From positions 558,001 to 622,000 of the forward strand of contig CANMDE010000002.1 in NCBI GenBank assembly GCA_947496535.1: a DNA stretch of 64,000 nt, written 5' to 3'. The position numbers and the translations under genes were made by a program. The notes below the pieces were generated by a model. It worked only from the letters and a program-made list of their open reading frames with translations, made no database searches and was not told where the DNA came from. How positions within the stretch are numbered: the first letter of the stretch is position 1; each line of letters starts with the position of its first letter. Below are positions 13,105 to 21,473 of this stretch, in pieces. Source of the stretch: an uncultured Paracoccaceae bacterium. GTDB taxonomy: Bacteria > Pseudomonadota > Alphaproteobacteria > Rhodobacterales > Rhodobacteraceae.

Positions 13105-14757
13105 TCAGTCGCCCAGCGCGTTGGCAACTGATTTGGAGAGTTGCTGCGCGTCAGCACGAGGTAGCGGCAAGTACATGGCGTCCATTGTCTGAGCCAGATT
13201 CCGCAGGGCAGGTTCTGGCCGGTTGCCTGTGTCGATGACAAGTACATCGATCCCTTGGCCACGCAGGCTACGGCCAACTTGCTGCGCATCTGTTGCCGCC
13301 TGTTTGCGGTCGGCGGTGCCATCAAGTGCTATGTTGGCGCGACCGTCGGTGAGCACTGCGATCGTGGGCGTGAGGCCCCGCTGACGTGACTGTAGTGCCT
13401 GCTCAAACGCCGTCATCATCCCCGCCGCCAGTGGTGTGCCACCACCGCCCGGCAGCGCTGCAAGTCGTCGTTTGGTTTGCACAAGCGAGCGTGTGGGCGG
13501 TAGCATCAGTTCGGCGCCCGTTCCCCGAAACGCGACCAGCGACACATGATCGCGGCGCGCGTAGGCTTGGGCGAGGAGGAGTTCGACAGCGCCTTTTGCT
13601 TCGGCCAAACGAGTCAAAGCAGAGGAGCCGGACGCATCGACTGTGAAGATCAAAAGCCGGTCTGATTTTTCTTCGAACCGTTTGATATATATATCATTTT
13701 GGCGGATGTGCAGACCGCTTTTTCCTGCCGCTTTGCGGCGGATGGTTTGCCATGGGGCGGCGGCGCGGAGGGTGCTGATGATGTCGATCCGCGCGCCGTC
13801 GCTGATCCGGCCTGCACGGGACGGGAGCGGACGGCCGCGCCGGTTGCCTTTGCGGGCGGCTCCACTACCGTTCCCACGGCTTTGGCGGGCCTTTTGCGCA
13901 GTCAGCTGATCAAGCAGATTATCGGGAAGTAGAGCGCGGACAGCATCGAGGAGAAGTTCGTCAGGTATATCCAAGTTATTGTTTTCATTATCGCTATCTG
14001 ACTGTTCAGGCGGCGGGGCTTCCGGCTCTTGTGGTGCTGGTTCAGGTATGCGGGTCGCGCGGTGGGCAAGCGTCAGGGCGCAGGCGATTTCGATGTCTTC
14101 GCTTTCGATTTTGTTGCGCCCAGACAGGGCTGCATGGGCCCGCGCGGCGCGCAGGGCGAAGAGCGGGGCGCGCAGACTGGTGATGCCAAGTTGAGCGGCG
14201 ATTTCGGTGATTTGGACCATACATTTTTTTGTCGGACAAACGTCGGCAAAACGTCGGACCCCAACGCGCGTGTTTGTAAGGTTTTCTTTAACGATCTCGC
14301 GAACGCTGACCTCTGACAAATCAACGTGAAAGGCCAGACGCTCGGCCAGTTTGGGGTCCAGCGCCTCATCCGGTTCGGCCCCTTCATCAAGGGCTATCAG
14401 GACGTGATCGTTGCCCTTGTCCAATGCCATAGCAAGCCGCGCGGCAAGACCGGTATTGGCCCGTTCAGCCATGGTCAAGATCAGCGGACCCTTGGTATCG
14501 AGGATACCGCGTTCCTGCACCAACTGCCCGCTCGCCAGTGTCGCAGACAGATCCAGACCGCCGAACAAGGCGTCGTCACTGATTGCCGGATGGATGCGCT
14601 GCGCGCTTGGGTCAATCTGTTCCAGCAGCTTGTCACGGACTGGCCCGGTGCGGGCGCGGATGGTGATGCCGCCCAAGCCGGGATCAATGGCCAGCAGCTG
14701 TAGCGCCAGCGTTGCTTGCGCCCAGCTATCCAAGGACGTCTTCCACTGTTCGTGCAA
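13105..14757 (-). CDS. bchD: Magnesium chelatase subunit D
   Basis: AAA+ partner of BchI in magnesium chelatase. Domains in order: an N-terminal, degenerate AAA+ region without a functional Walker A (about residues 1-230), an acidic proline-rich linker (PEPAPQEPEAPPPEQ then NENNN), and a C-terminal von Willebrand A domain with the MIDAS motif DASGSSAL and the GGGGTPLAAG loop. No ATG fits: the only ATG-type start would lie over 100 bases inside bchI, so TTG 14757 (LHEQWKTSL) is proposed, giving 550 residues, close to family length, with a 32-base overlap of bchI. The start is uncertain. Confidence 0.93.
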   Translation of the reverse strand: MHEQWKTSLDSWAQATLALQLLAIDPGLGGITIRARTGPVRDKLLEQIDPSAQRIHPAISDDALFGGLDLSATLASGQLVQERGILDTKGPLILTMAERANTGLAARLAMALDKGNDHVLIALDEGAEPDEALDPKLAERLAFHVDLSEVSVREIVKENLTNTRVGVRRFADVCPTKKCMVQITEIAAQLGITSLRAPLFALRAARAHAALSGRNKIESEDIEIACALTLAHRATRIPEPAPQEPEAPPPEQSDSDNENNNLDIPDELLLDAVRALLPDNLLDQLTAQKARQSRGNGSGAARKGNRRGRPLPSRAGRISDGARIDIISTLRAAAPWQTIRRKAAGKSGLHIRQNDIYIKRFEEKSDRLLIFTVDASGSSALTRLAEAKGAVELLLAQAYARRDHVSLVAFRGTGAELMLPPTRSLVQTKRRLAALPGGGGTPLAAGMMTAFEQALQSRQRGLTPTIAVLTDGRANIALDGTADRKQAATDAQQVGRSLRGQGIDVLVIDTGNRPEPALRNLAQTMDAMYLPLPRADAQQLSKSVANALGD

Positions 14758-15727
14758 CCCGTGTGCTGCTGCCCGCCTCGTCCAGCGGATCGCGACGCAG
14801 CCGGTGGCGCAGGGCCATGGGCGCGACATCGCGCACATGGGCACGGGTCAGGGCCGTATCATCCCGCCAAGCGGCATAGGCGCGGGCCGCCTTCAGCAAA
14901 GTCAGTTCGCCGCGCAACCCGTCAGAGCCGAGGGCGAGGCAGAGTTCGGCCACATCTGTAAGAGTTTTGTCTGGTGTCTTGAGCTTCTTGAGGGACTTGC
15001 GGGCCTTCAGGATACGGTCGCGGATTGCGGCGTCTTCGGCCTGCCAGCGAAGCATGAATGCAGAATTGTCGTTTTCGAAAGCGTGCCGGCGTTTGATGAC
15101 TTCCACGCGGGTTTCGATCTCTTTTGGGGAGGTAACTTCGACCGACAGTCCAAAGCGGTCCAACAATTGCGGGCGCAATTCCCCTTCCTCGGGGTTGCCG
15201 GAGCCGACGAGGACGAAGCGGGCGGGGTGCCTGATGGACAACCCCTCGCGTTCGACCACGTTTTCGCCGGATTGCGCGACGTCGAGAAGAAGATCGACGA
15301 TATGGTCTTCGAGCAGGTTGACCTCATCAATGTAGAGATACCCGCGGTTGGCGCGGGCGAGCAGGCCCGGCTGGAATGCTTTTTCGCCCTTGGTCAGCGC
15401 CTTTTCGATGTCGAGCGCACCTGTCACCCGGTCTTCTGTGGCACCCAAAGGCAGATCAACAACCGGGGTCGGGATTTCGTGCAGCCGCTTCGTTTTCAGG
15501 TTGGCCCAATTGGGTACGCCTGCCGCCTTGTCGCTGTTCACCGGACAATTCTTGATCGCCTTGATCGGGGGTAGCAACGCGGCCAATGCGCGGACGGCGG
15601 TCGATTTACCGGTGCCACGGTCTCCGAAAACCAAAACGCCGCCGATGGAGGCATCGATGGCCGTCAGGATCATGGCCTGTTTCATTTCGTCCTGGCCGAC
15701 AATGGCGGAGAAGGGGAAAGGGGTCAT
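14726..15727 (-). CDS. bchI: Magnesium chelatase subunit I
   Basis: AAA+ ATPase that powers Mg insertion into the BchH-bound porphyrin. The 333-residue protein begins MTPFPFSAIVGQDEMK, has Walker A GDRGTGKST (about residues 35-43), Walker B LYIDEVNLL, sensor 1 GSGNPEEGELRPQLLDRFGL and the C-terminal RRDPLDEAGSS helix. ATG 15727 is chosen because the family N-terminus aligns there and it overlaps the crtA stop by four bases (ATGA); a longer frame would enter crtA. It overlaps bchD at its 3' end. Confidence 0.97.
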   Translation of the reverse strand: MTPFPFSAIVGQDEMKQAMILTAIDASIGGVLVFGDRGTGKSTAVRALAALLPPIKAIKNCPVNSDKAAGVPNWANLKTKRLHEIPTPVVDLPLGATEDRVTGALDIEKALTKGEKAFQPGLLARANRGYLYIDEVNLLEDHIVDLLLDVAQSGENVVEREGLSIRHPARFVLVGSGNPEEGELRPQLLDRFGLSVEVTSPKEIETRVEVIKRRHAFENDNSAFMLRWQAEDAAIRDRILKARKSLKKLKTPDKTLTDVAELCLALGSDGLRGELTLLKAARAYAAWRDDTALTRAHVRDVAPMALRHRLRRDPLDEAGSSTRVARTVEDVLG

Positions 15728-16425
15728 GCGGCCTCCAGGTTTTTGAGGGGCGAGGTGCCGTTCCATGTGCCCCGGTCGGAGTGCACGGCGAAACGGGCAT
15801 AAAGTTCTTCACGAAACCAGCCTTCTTCGCGGACGGCACGGATGGCTTCCGCGTGGGGGCCGTTGCGGGCGAAACCGGCCATGGCTGTTTCAGATGGCCA
15901 GATGGAGAAGGTGACCTGATGCAGCATGGGCACCTCACCGATACCGATCTTGAAGGCGACATTGGGATCTTGCCCGATGATTTTAGAGATGTTGGGGACA
16001 CGACCCCAGAACCGGGTGAGGATGCGCGGTTTGATCGTGGCGCGGGTCAGGGCAGCGAGCGGGCCAGTGGTTGGTCCGGTGGTCGGTTCAAAGGGTGTTT
16101 GGTTGGACCACTGCCCGCGTACGGTTTGGGTTTGAAGGAACACGGTCCAATTTTCGACGGAGCGCTTAATGTACCGCCCGAATATCCCCTGCTGGGTCCG
16201 AGCCTGCGCTGTTTCGGCGTCTGGCCATGTCGCGAGGATTGCATAGACGCCGGTGTTGGGGATGGGTGTGAAGCCCTCGCCGATACCTGAACCGCAGAGC
16301 TTCCAGAAGCCGATATCTGGTGTCCGCGAAAGCGGCCACCGCGCCCCGCCCATCATCCACAGCGCCCAAAAGCGGGCGGCTGGTCCGGAGAACCTGAAGA
16401 ATGAGAGGCTTACTACCTGTGTCAC
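15724..16425 (-). CDS. crtA: Spheroidene monooxygenase
   Basis: Oxygen-dependent carotenoid 2-monooxygenase that makes spheroidenone-type ketocarotenoids. The 233-residue product contains the CrtA signatures FWKLCGSGIGEGFTP near the N-terminus, AALTRATIK, and VAFKIGIGEVPMLHQVTFS, and ends shortly after the WFREELYARF block, lacking the long Pro/Ala tail of R. sphaeroides CrtA. GTG 16425 (MTQVVSLSFFRF) is preferred because known CrtA proteins start a few residues before the LSxFRF motif; a TTG at 16443 is an alternative. A PpsR-type operator lies 19 bases upstream. It usually neighbours crtI-crtB, which are missing here. Confidence 0.93.
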   Translation of the reverse strand: MTQVVSLSFFRFSGPAARFWALWMMGGARWPLSRTPDIGFWKLCGSGIGEGFTPIPNTGVYAILATWPDAETAQARTQQGIFGRYIKRSVENWTVFLQTQTVRGQWSNQTPFEPTTGPTTGPLAALTRATIKPRILTRFWGRVPNISKIIGQDPNVAFKIGIGEVPMLHQVTFSIWPSETAMAGFARNGPHAEAIRAVREEGWFREELYARFAVHSDRGTWNGTSPLKNLEAA

Positions 16426-16444
16426 GATTCCAAATACATCCAAG

Positions 16445-16462
16445 TGTCAATTTATCCTGACA
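16445..16462 (-). promoter_or_regulatory. PpsR/CrtJ-type operator upstream of crtA
   Basis: The sequence TGTC-N10-GACA (TGT-N12-ACA) is a perfect match to the operator consensus of PpsR/CrtJ, the aerobic repressor of photosynthesis genes. It starts 19 bases upstream of the proposed crtA GTG, a position that would cover a promoter. A regulator gene is not in the window, so the assignment is from motif plus context. Confidence 0.8.
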
Positions 16463-16592
16463 CATGTGGGGACGTTTTGGAAGAGAATGGTGGGAGTGGA
16501 CGTGGTCGCCATGAGGGTCGGCGCCGAGCGTCTGGGGTCGCTGATGCGGTGTTGGATTTGGACAAAGCGGTCGTTGCCGTGTGGCAGGACGC

Positions 16593-17051
16593 TTAAGTTA
16601 TCAATGCCCCACGCAATTTAGCTATTGCCAATGCACAGACCACACCAATCGCCATCCAGATACCAAATTCAACCCAACCCATGGACATTAATCCGATTAG
16701 TTTTGCGCAGCAGAAACCGCCTACTATAGTTGCAATGAGATTAAGTGCCCTATCCGCTGACGAACCAACAGGGATAAGAAATGCTGTCGCTGCGGACCCA
16801 AGAATAATCGAAGCGCCGAACACATATGATATCCATTGAAAACCGGTAGTGAGTGCACCAGTATGAAGAGCCTCATATGCTGATTTTCTTATTTCTGCGT
16901 CGGCCGATGAAGCGGCATTCATCCACGCTATTGCGTTTTGCTGGGCTTCAGTCCTCGGTGTGAGAGTTCCATAGTGAGCCGCAGTCGCAAAAAAAATCGG
17001 AATAGCGAATATCGTTAAGTAGCGAAATACGATCAATGTCGGTTTTTCCAA
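16593..17051 (-). CDS. Hypothetical membrane protein
   Basis: Unrecognised protein of 152 residues with about four hydrophobic segments: near residues 8-27 (after a short MEKPTLIVFR N-terminus), 70-92, 100-120 and 127-146. The first loop is polar and probably extracytoplasmic. The gene is visibly richer in A and T than its neighbours and stands alone between the crtA promoter and an unrelated operon, which suggests a recent arrival. The start is a TTG (17051) with no clear ribosome site; no upstream ATG is in frame. No function is proposed. Confidence 0.55.
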   Translation of the reverse strand: MEKPTLIVFRYLTIFAIPIFFATAAHYGTLTPRTEAQQNAIAWMNAASSADAEIRKSAYEALHTGALTTGFQWISYVFGASIILGSAATAFLIPVGSSADRALNLIATIVGGFCCAKLIGLMSMGWVEFGIWMAIGVVCALAIAKLRGALIT

Positions 17052-17175
17052 GCTTTTTTGGTATCGATGCAGAATGGTTAGCGGCTAGGATGTGTAGCGT
17101 CAATTTGGCCTCAAACCAGACACTCTGAACTCCCGCATAATGCCCCTTCAATCAGACATTAACAGAAAAGCCTCC

Positions 17176-18798
17176 TTAGCGTTCGGTCAGCTTCAGCTCA
17201 ATCCGTCGGTTTTGCGCGCGGGCCTCGGGTGTGTCGGCGGGGTTGATTGGTTGAAATTCGCCAAAACCGTTGGCGGCCAGTCGGTTGGCGGGGATACCCA
17301 GCTGATTGGACATAAATCGCACGACCGACAGTGCCCGCGCCTGGCTGAGTTCCCAGTTGTCCCGATACCGGCCGGTGCCCGAAAGTGGCAGGTTGTCTGT
17401 GTGTCCGTCGACCCGGATGATCCAGTCAATATTGGGCGGAATATCGTCGGCAATCCGGCCCAGGATGTCGGCGATGTTGGCGATTTCAGTCCGGCCCTGA
17501 TCGGATAGTTCAGCGCGTCCCGGTTCAAAAAGCACCTCGGAGGAAAAGATGAACCGGTCGCCGACGACCTGCACCCGGTCCTGACCTTCGAGAAGTTCAC
17601 GCATTTGCCCAAAAAAGTCGGACTTGAACCGTTCCAAATTCTGCGCCTCTTCGTGCAGGCGGGCGGTTTCCTCTTCCAGCCTTTGCCGCTCTGCCTCTTC
17701 CAGCTGGCGCCGTTGCCGTTCTTCCGATGCGACACGGGCGAGGGCGGTGTTGAGTTGTGATCCCAGCGTCTCAATCTGGACTTGGGCGGCTGCATCCTCT
17801 TCTTCGGCAAGATTGAGCAGCGATTGCAGGTTGCCGACCTGTTGGCGCAATTCCCTGACTTGCTGGTTAAGGAGCGTCGTTTGTCGTTGGCTTTCGGCGG
17901 ACAGTTCTTTTTCATCGGCCAGCGCGGCATTTGCTGTGGCGAGCAATGCGGCCTGACGTTGCGCCTGTGTCAGTTGTTCGGCCTGAGAGCCTTGTGTGTT
18001 TTCAAGCTCTGTTGTGAGCCGGTCTTTGGCTGCCTCCGCTGCGGCCAGAAGGGTGAGCGTTTCTTCGGCCTCTTTGCGTTGCGCTTCGAGGTTCAGGGTC
18101 ATCGCGGTCAGTTCAGCATCCGCGTTTTCGAGCCGTTCGCGCAGGGCCAGTGCTGCTGCGCTGTCAGTCAGGCGTTGTGCTTCGAGTTCGGATATGCGGG
18201 TATCGTCGGCTTCGCCTGCTGACTCAAGGTTCGCAATCATCGCCTGGAGTGCTTCGCGGCGGGCGGCGGCCAGTCTGGCGGCTTCTTCGCCTTCGTTGAT
18301 CTCGGTGCGGGCCTGCGCAAGTGCAAGGTTGAGAGCTTCTTGCTCTGACAGAAGCTGGGTCTGTTCGTCCTCCAGTCCGGCGATCGTTTGCTGCGCTTCG
18401 CTGCGTTGGGCCAGAAGCCCAGCAACTTGCGCCTCAAAGTTGGTGATCTGCCCCTCGGCATCGGCCAAAGCGGCGGCTGTTTCGTCACGCTGGGTTGTCA
18501 GGCTGGCGATCAGGTTTGCCTGACGCTGTGCTTCGGCATTGGCCTCGTCTAGATCAGAGGTGAGTTCGGTATTCCGGGCCTGCGCCAGACCAAGGGTGGA
18601 CGTGAGGCTCGCCATTTCTGCGCCGAGCTGTTCCAGTTCTGATTCCTGTCCCGTGATCTGTTCGCGCAGAACGAACTGGATCACCATGAAGATCGTCAGG
18701 ACAAACATCAGGACCAGCAAAAGCCCCGTCATCGCATCGACGAAGCCCGGCCAGATGGCGTTTTGCATGCGGTTTGATGATCGCCGACTAAGTGCCAC
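17176..18798 (-). CDS. OmpA/MotB-like peptidoglycan-binding protein with long coiled coil
   Basis: A 540-residue inner-membrane-anchored periplasmic protein. The only membrane helix is at about residues 16-43 and carries an aspartate near its start (FVDAMTGLLLVLM, residue 21), the place of the proton-binding Asp in MotB/ExbD-type stators. Residues about 45-375 are nearly continuous coiled coil rich in Ala, Glu, Gln and Leu. The C-terminus (about 395-537) is an OmpA-like peptidoglycan-binding domain with DGHTDNLPLSGTGRYRDNWELSQARA and NRRIEL motifs. Encoded three bases after an ExbB/MotA-like gene, with which it most likely forms a proton-driven complex spanning to the cell wall. Confidence 0.88.
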   Translation of the reverse strand: MALSRRSSNRMQNAIWPGFVDAMTGLLLVLMFVLTIFMVIQFVLREQITGQESELEQLGAEMASLTSTLGLAQARNTELTSDLDEANAEAQRQANLIASLTTQRDETAAALADAEGQITNFEAQVAGLLAQRSEAQQTIAGLEDEQTQLLSEQEALNLALAQARTEINEGEEAARLAAARREALQAMIANLESAGEADDTRISELEAQRLTDSAAALALRERLENADAELTAMTLNLEAQRKEAEETLTLLAAAEAAKDRLTTELENTQGSQAEQLTQAQRQAALLATANAALADEKELSAESQRQTTLLNQQVRELRQQVGNLQSLLNLAEEEDAAAQVQIETLGSQLNTALARVASEERQRRQLEEAERQRLEEETARLHEEAQNLERFKSDFFGQMRELLEGQDRVQVVGDRFIFSSEVLFEPGRAELSDQGRTEIANIADILGRIADDIPPNIDWIIRVDGHTDNLPLSGTGRYRDNWELSQARALSVVRFMSNQLGIPANRLAANGFGEFQPINPADTPEARAQNRRIELKLTER

Positions 18799-18801
18799 GG
18801 A

Positions 18802-19941
18802 TCAGCCTCTTGTGTCCTTGATTGCCTGCGTCAGGTTGATGATATCGGAGCGGAGTTCGTTGATGCTTTCGTGCCGACCGGCGGAAAGCTCTTCCAGGAT
18901 GCGCAGCAGTTGGACATCGATGGATCGCAGGCGCATCCGGCTTTCCGCGTCTATACCGTCAGTCGTTGCATCGCCGAGCTTTTGCACCAGCGTCTCTTGC
19001 CCGTCGGCTACTTGTTGCAGGGCCGTGGTACTGTCGCTTTCTGCCAGCCGTTCGATTGATTCAGCAAGTGATGCAAAGCGGCTGTCGGTCAGCGACCGCT
19101 CTGCTTCTGCCTGACCGGCCATGATCTGCATGGCGTCCATAAGATCGGCCATCTGTTCGCTGAAGCCGGCAAGGAAACCGGCATCGCTGGTGCCGCCTTC
19201 TTCGCCTTCGATGCCGACCCGTGTGATGGTCGAGAGCCATTCTTCCAATTCGCGGTAAAAGCGGTTTTGCCCGTGGCCTGCGAAAAGTTCCAGAAGACCC
19301 ACGACAAGCGATCCTGCCAGACCAAGCAGTGAGCTTGAGAAGGCCGTACCCATGCCGCCCAGCTGACTTTCCAATCCCGCTTGCAGCCGCCCGAAAATGT
19401 CCGCGCCGTTCTCACCCTCGCCGGGATTGAGCGACCGGATCGTTTCGACCAAGGCAGGGACGGTGGTCGCCAGCCCATAGAATGTTCCCAGAAGGCCAAG
19501 GAAAATCAGTACGTTGCCAATGTATCGGGTGATTTCGCGGTCTTCGTCGATCCTTTGTGCGACGGAGTCCAAAATGGATCGACCGGAAGAGGAAGAAACC
19601 TGTGTACGCGCACCACGTGACCGCAGCAATGTGGCCAGCGGTGCCAAAAGCGACGGGGCGGTCGTGAATTGATGGCCGCCGGTTTCATTGGCGAACCGTT
19701 CAATCCATTTGACTGATTTGATCAGCAGGAAGACCTGATTGATGCAGGACAGCACGCCCAAGACAAAAACAATCAAAATCACCCCATTCAGGTAGGGGTT
19801 CGATTGGTAAATCGCGATGATCTGCTCTTGCCCCAGATACAGCCCGGCACCGACCAGACCCAATGCTGTGAGCATGAATATGATCTGGCGGATCGGCTGT
19901 GAAAATTGCGGCTCGGCCTTGGGTCCCCTTTTGTCCAACAC
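18802..19941 (-). CDS. MotA/TolQ/ExbB-family proton channel protein
   Basis: A 379-residue membrane protein with predicted helices at about residues 22-41, 53-76, 141-165 and 197-220. The ExbB/TolQ/MotA signature is seen in the third and fourth helices: IGNVLIFLGLLGTFYGLATTVP, then GGMGTAFSSSLLGLAGSLVVG. A cytoplasmic tail of about 140 residues follows, with amphipathic helices. It is the upstream gene of a pair with the OmpA-like protein (three-base spacing). The pair is not flagellar motAB (no flagellar neighbours) nor tol-pal (no tolR/A/B). Physiological role unknown; energised cell-wall coupling is inferred. Confidence 0.87.
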   Translation of the reverse strand: MLDKRGPKAEPQFSQPIRQIIFMLTALGLVGAGLYLGQEQIIAIYQSNPYLNGVILIVFVLGVLSCINQVFLLIKSVKWIERFANETGGHQFTTAPSLLAPLATLLRSRGARTQVSSSSGRSILDSVAQRIDEDREITRYIGNVLIFLGLLGTFYGLATTVPALVETIRSLNPGEGENGADIFGRLQAGLESQLGGMGTAFSSSLLGLAGSLVVGLLELFAGHGQNRFYRELEEWLSTITRVGIEGEEGGTSDAGFLAGFSEQMADLMDAMQIMAGQAEAERSLTDSRFASLAESIERLAESDSTTALQQVADGQETLVQKLGDATTDGIDAESRMRLRSIDVQLLRILEELSAGRHESINELRSDIINLTQAIKDTRG

Positions 19942-20004
19942 GGGATTGGGTTTCCTCTTATATCAACGCTTTTGAGAGACCATACGATCAGTCTGATGGA
20001 AACC

Positions 20005-20033
20005 CAAATAAAATCGCTAATCGGCTGTTAGCG
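20005..20033 (-). terminator. Possible terminator at the chaC stop
   Basis: On the minus strand CGCTAA (20033-20028) pairs with TTAGCG (20020-20015) around a seven-base loop and is followed by ATTTTATTT. The stem is only six base pairs and includes the stop codon of the ChaC-like gene, so this is a tentative call. Confidence 0.4.
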
Positions 20034-20547
20034 CTCGCACCCTTTGTGTGAGCCATGTGATATCATCGTCGCGAATATCCAGTTGGGTCAGGTGATCGGC
20101 CGTGTTGTGAAGGTATTCGGTGTTCGGCCCACGCCCGCCGACGGCTGTGGCTATCATGCGGGCCTGATGTTCCAGATCGAAATGGCAGTATTGGCGATGG
20201 TCGCGGCTGATAATGTAGGCAAGCGCCTTGATGGTCCGGCCTGCTTCACATTTCAGTTCAACGGTGTCTTCGTAATAGGCCGATGAGATCAGTTCACGTT
20301 CCCGCAAATCCGCAAGAACCTGTTCTGCGTCAGTATCGGCAACCCGGAGGGCCACGCCGGTACATTGCCCACCCTGCTGCCGGTCGAGAGCAAGGACAAG
20401 CCCCGGTTCCTGCTCGGACCCGCGGTGATGGATCGAAAGCATGCAAAAGCTGCGATGATAGTCATAAAGCGTGGCTTTGACGGTTTCGACCGGAGTGAAG
20501 CCCGGGTTCCACAAAAGAGACCCATATCCGAAAACCCAAAGCGCCAT
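20017..20547 (-). CDS. chaC: ChaC-like gamma-glutamylcyclotransferase
   Basis: Member of the glutathione-specific gamma-glutamylcyclotransferase family, which cleaves glutathione to 5-oxoproline and Cys-Gly in the cytoplasm. The 176-residue protein starts MALWVFGYGSLLWNPGF, giving the substrate-binding YGSL motif near residue 8, and has the region LRERELISSAYYEDTVEL containing the candidate catalytic glutamate. ATG 20547 is chosen because the family motif begins immediately and AAGGA lies about nine bases upstream; a longer frame adds 27 unrelated residues. Monocistronic, with no link to photosynthesis visible. Confidence 0.9.
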   Translation of the reverse strand: MALWVFGYGSLLWNPGFTPVETVKATLYDYHRSFCMLSIHHRGSEQEPGLVLALDRQQGGQCTGVALRVADTDAEQVLADLRERELISSAYYEDTVELKCEAGRTIKALAYIISRDHRQYCHFDLEHQARMIATAVGGRGPNTEYLHNTADHLTQLDIRDDDITWLTQRVRALTAD

Positions 20548-20800
20548 GTGATGTGTCCTTATCCGCACTGGCTGAGTAGCATCGGGCGGACCAGACGGGA
20601 AGAGGGTCGTCAGGTGGTTTTGGGGCAAACGTGGGGTGTTTTGGGGTCGGACTGGGCGCTAAATGCGGTATCGCGGGTTGGTGGCAAAGCGGACAAAGGC
20701 CCATTTCGCTGCGGATGCGTCAATGACGGCTTTAGAAACCTAGCATTCCGCGAGGGCTCTCCTTATTCTCCGATTAAGTTCGGACGGTTGAGGAGCCATA

Positions 20801-21298
20801 ATGCCACATCATTCAGTTTTAGGGGACTACAACGTCGGGCATGATGGTTCGGTAGAGTTCGGCCCAATTATTCTTTCAGGTGTCGAAGTCGAACCCGTAA
20901 TATATACGGACGGATCGCAAATTCCTGCAGATGAATTTGCTGCTCTTTGTAATTTGTTTTCACAAGCTCAGGAGTTGGCAAGTGTGGCAAAAGCTCATGT
21001 AGTAGCTACGTGGGAGGAGCACTTCCTTGAATTAGTTAATGATCTAGTGCTCAGCAACCCTGACATGGACATCTTAAGTGAAATGTTCCCAGGCGCCAAT
21101 GTGAGGTTGGTTTCTGATATCGATCAGGGTTTGGTCGCAACATCCATTCACGCGACCAATGTTATGGGTTGGTACGGCAAGCAATATGGGCACACTTTCA
21201 CTATCGACATCCGCTTCAAAGACGGAGAGTTTGATCAGCTATTTGCGGTGCAGTTTGATGATGATGGACAGGTGCTTTCAGTTTCACAAGAAAGCTAA
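20801..21298 (+). CDS. Hypothetical protein, possibly DUF2004-like
   Basis: A 165-residue soluble acidic protein with no signal peptide or membrane helix. The N-terminal half has strand-like stretches (SVEFGPIILSGVEVEPVIYTDG) and the C-terminus ends with an alternating strand region (HTFTIDIRFKDGEFDQLFAV, then DDDGQVLSVSQES). That C-terminal pattern resembles small DUF2004-type or immunity-like proteins, but this is only an impression. GAGGAG lies seven bases before the ATG, so translation is likely. The gene is AT-rich relative to neighbours, isolated, and oriented against the flanking operons, suggesting acquisition. Confidence 0.6.
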   Translation: MPHHSVLGDYNVGHDGSVEFGPIILSGVEVEPVIYTDGSQIPADEFAALCNLFSQAQELASVAKAHVVATWEEHFLELVNDLVLSNPDMDILSEMFPGANVRLVSDIDQGLVATSIHATNVMGWYGKQYGHTFTIDIRFKDGEFDQLFAVQFDDDGQVLSVSQES

Positions 21299-21473
21299 TT
21301 GTTGCTCCGTACTTCATAGGATGCGTTATCCTTTTGCCGGCTAACTTGGTCGTGAAAGCCGACATTAGATCAGATTGCAGCATTCGGCATTTCGGGCTCA
21401 CAGCAGTCATTTGACGCTTCACGCTTCTGCAAAGGATGGACGGCGCAAGTCGGGTGACTGCATCCGTACCTGA

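Noticed and set aside
14411..15574. Long plus-strand frame opposite bchI/bchD (387 codons)
   Set aside because: Shadow of high-GC coding sequence; bchI and bchD are unambiguous on the other strand.
16420..16438. Second possible PpsR box at crtA (TGT-N13-ACA)
   Set aside because: Spacing is 13 rather than 12, and it covers the proposed start codon.
17176..19941. Zorya antiphage system
   Set aside because: Only the ZorA/ZorB-like architecture is present; there is no ZorC, ZorD or ZorE nearby and the OmpA partner is much longer than ZorB.
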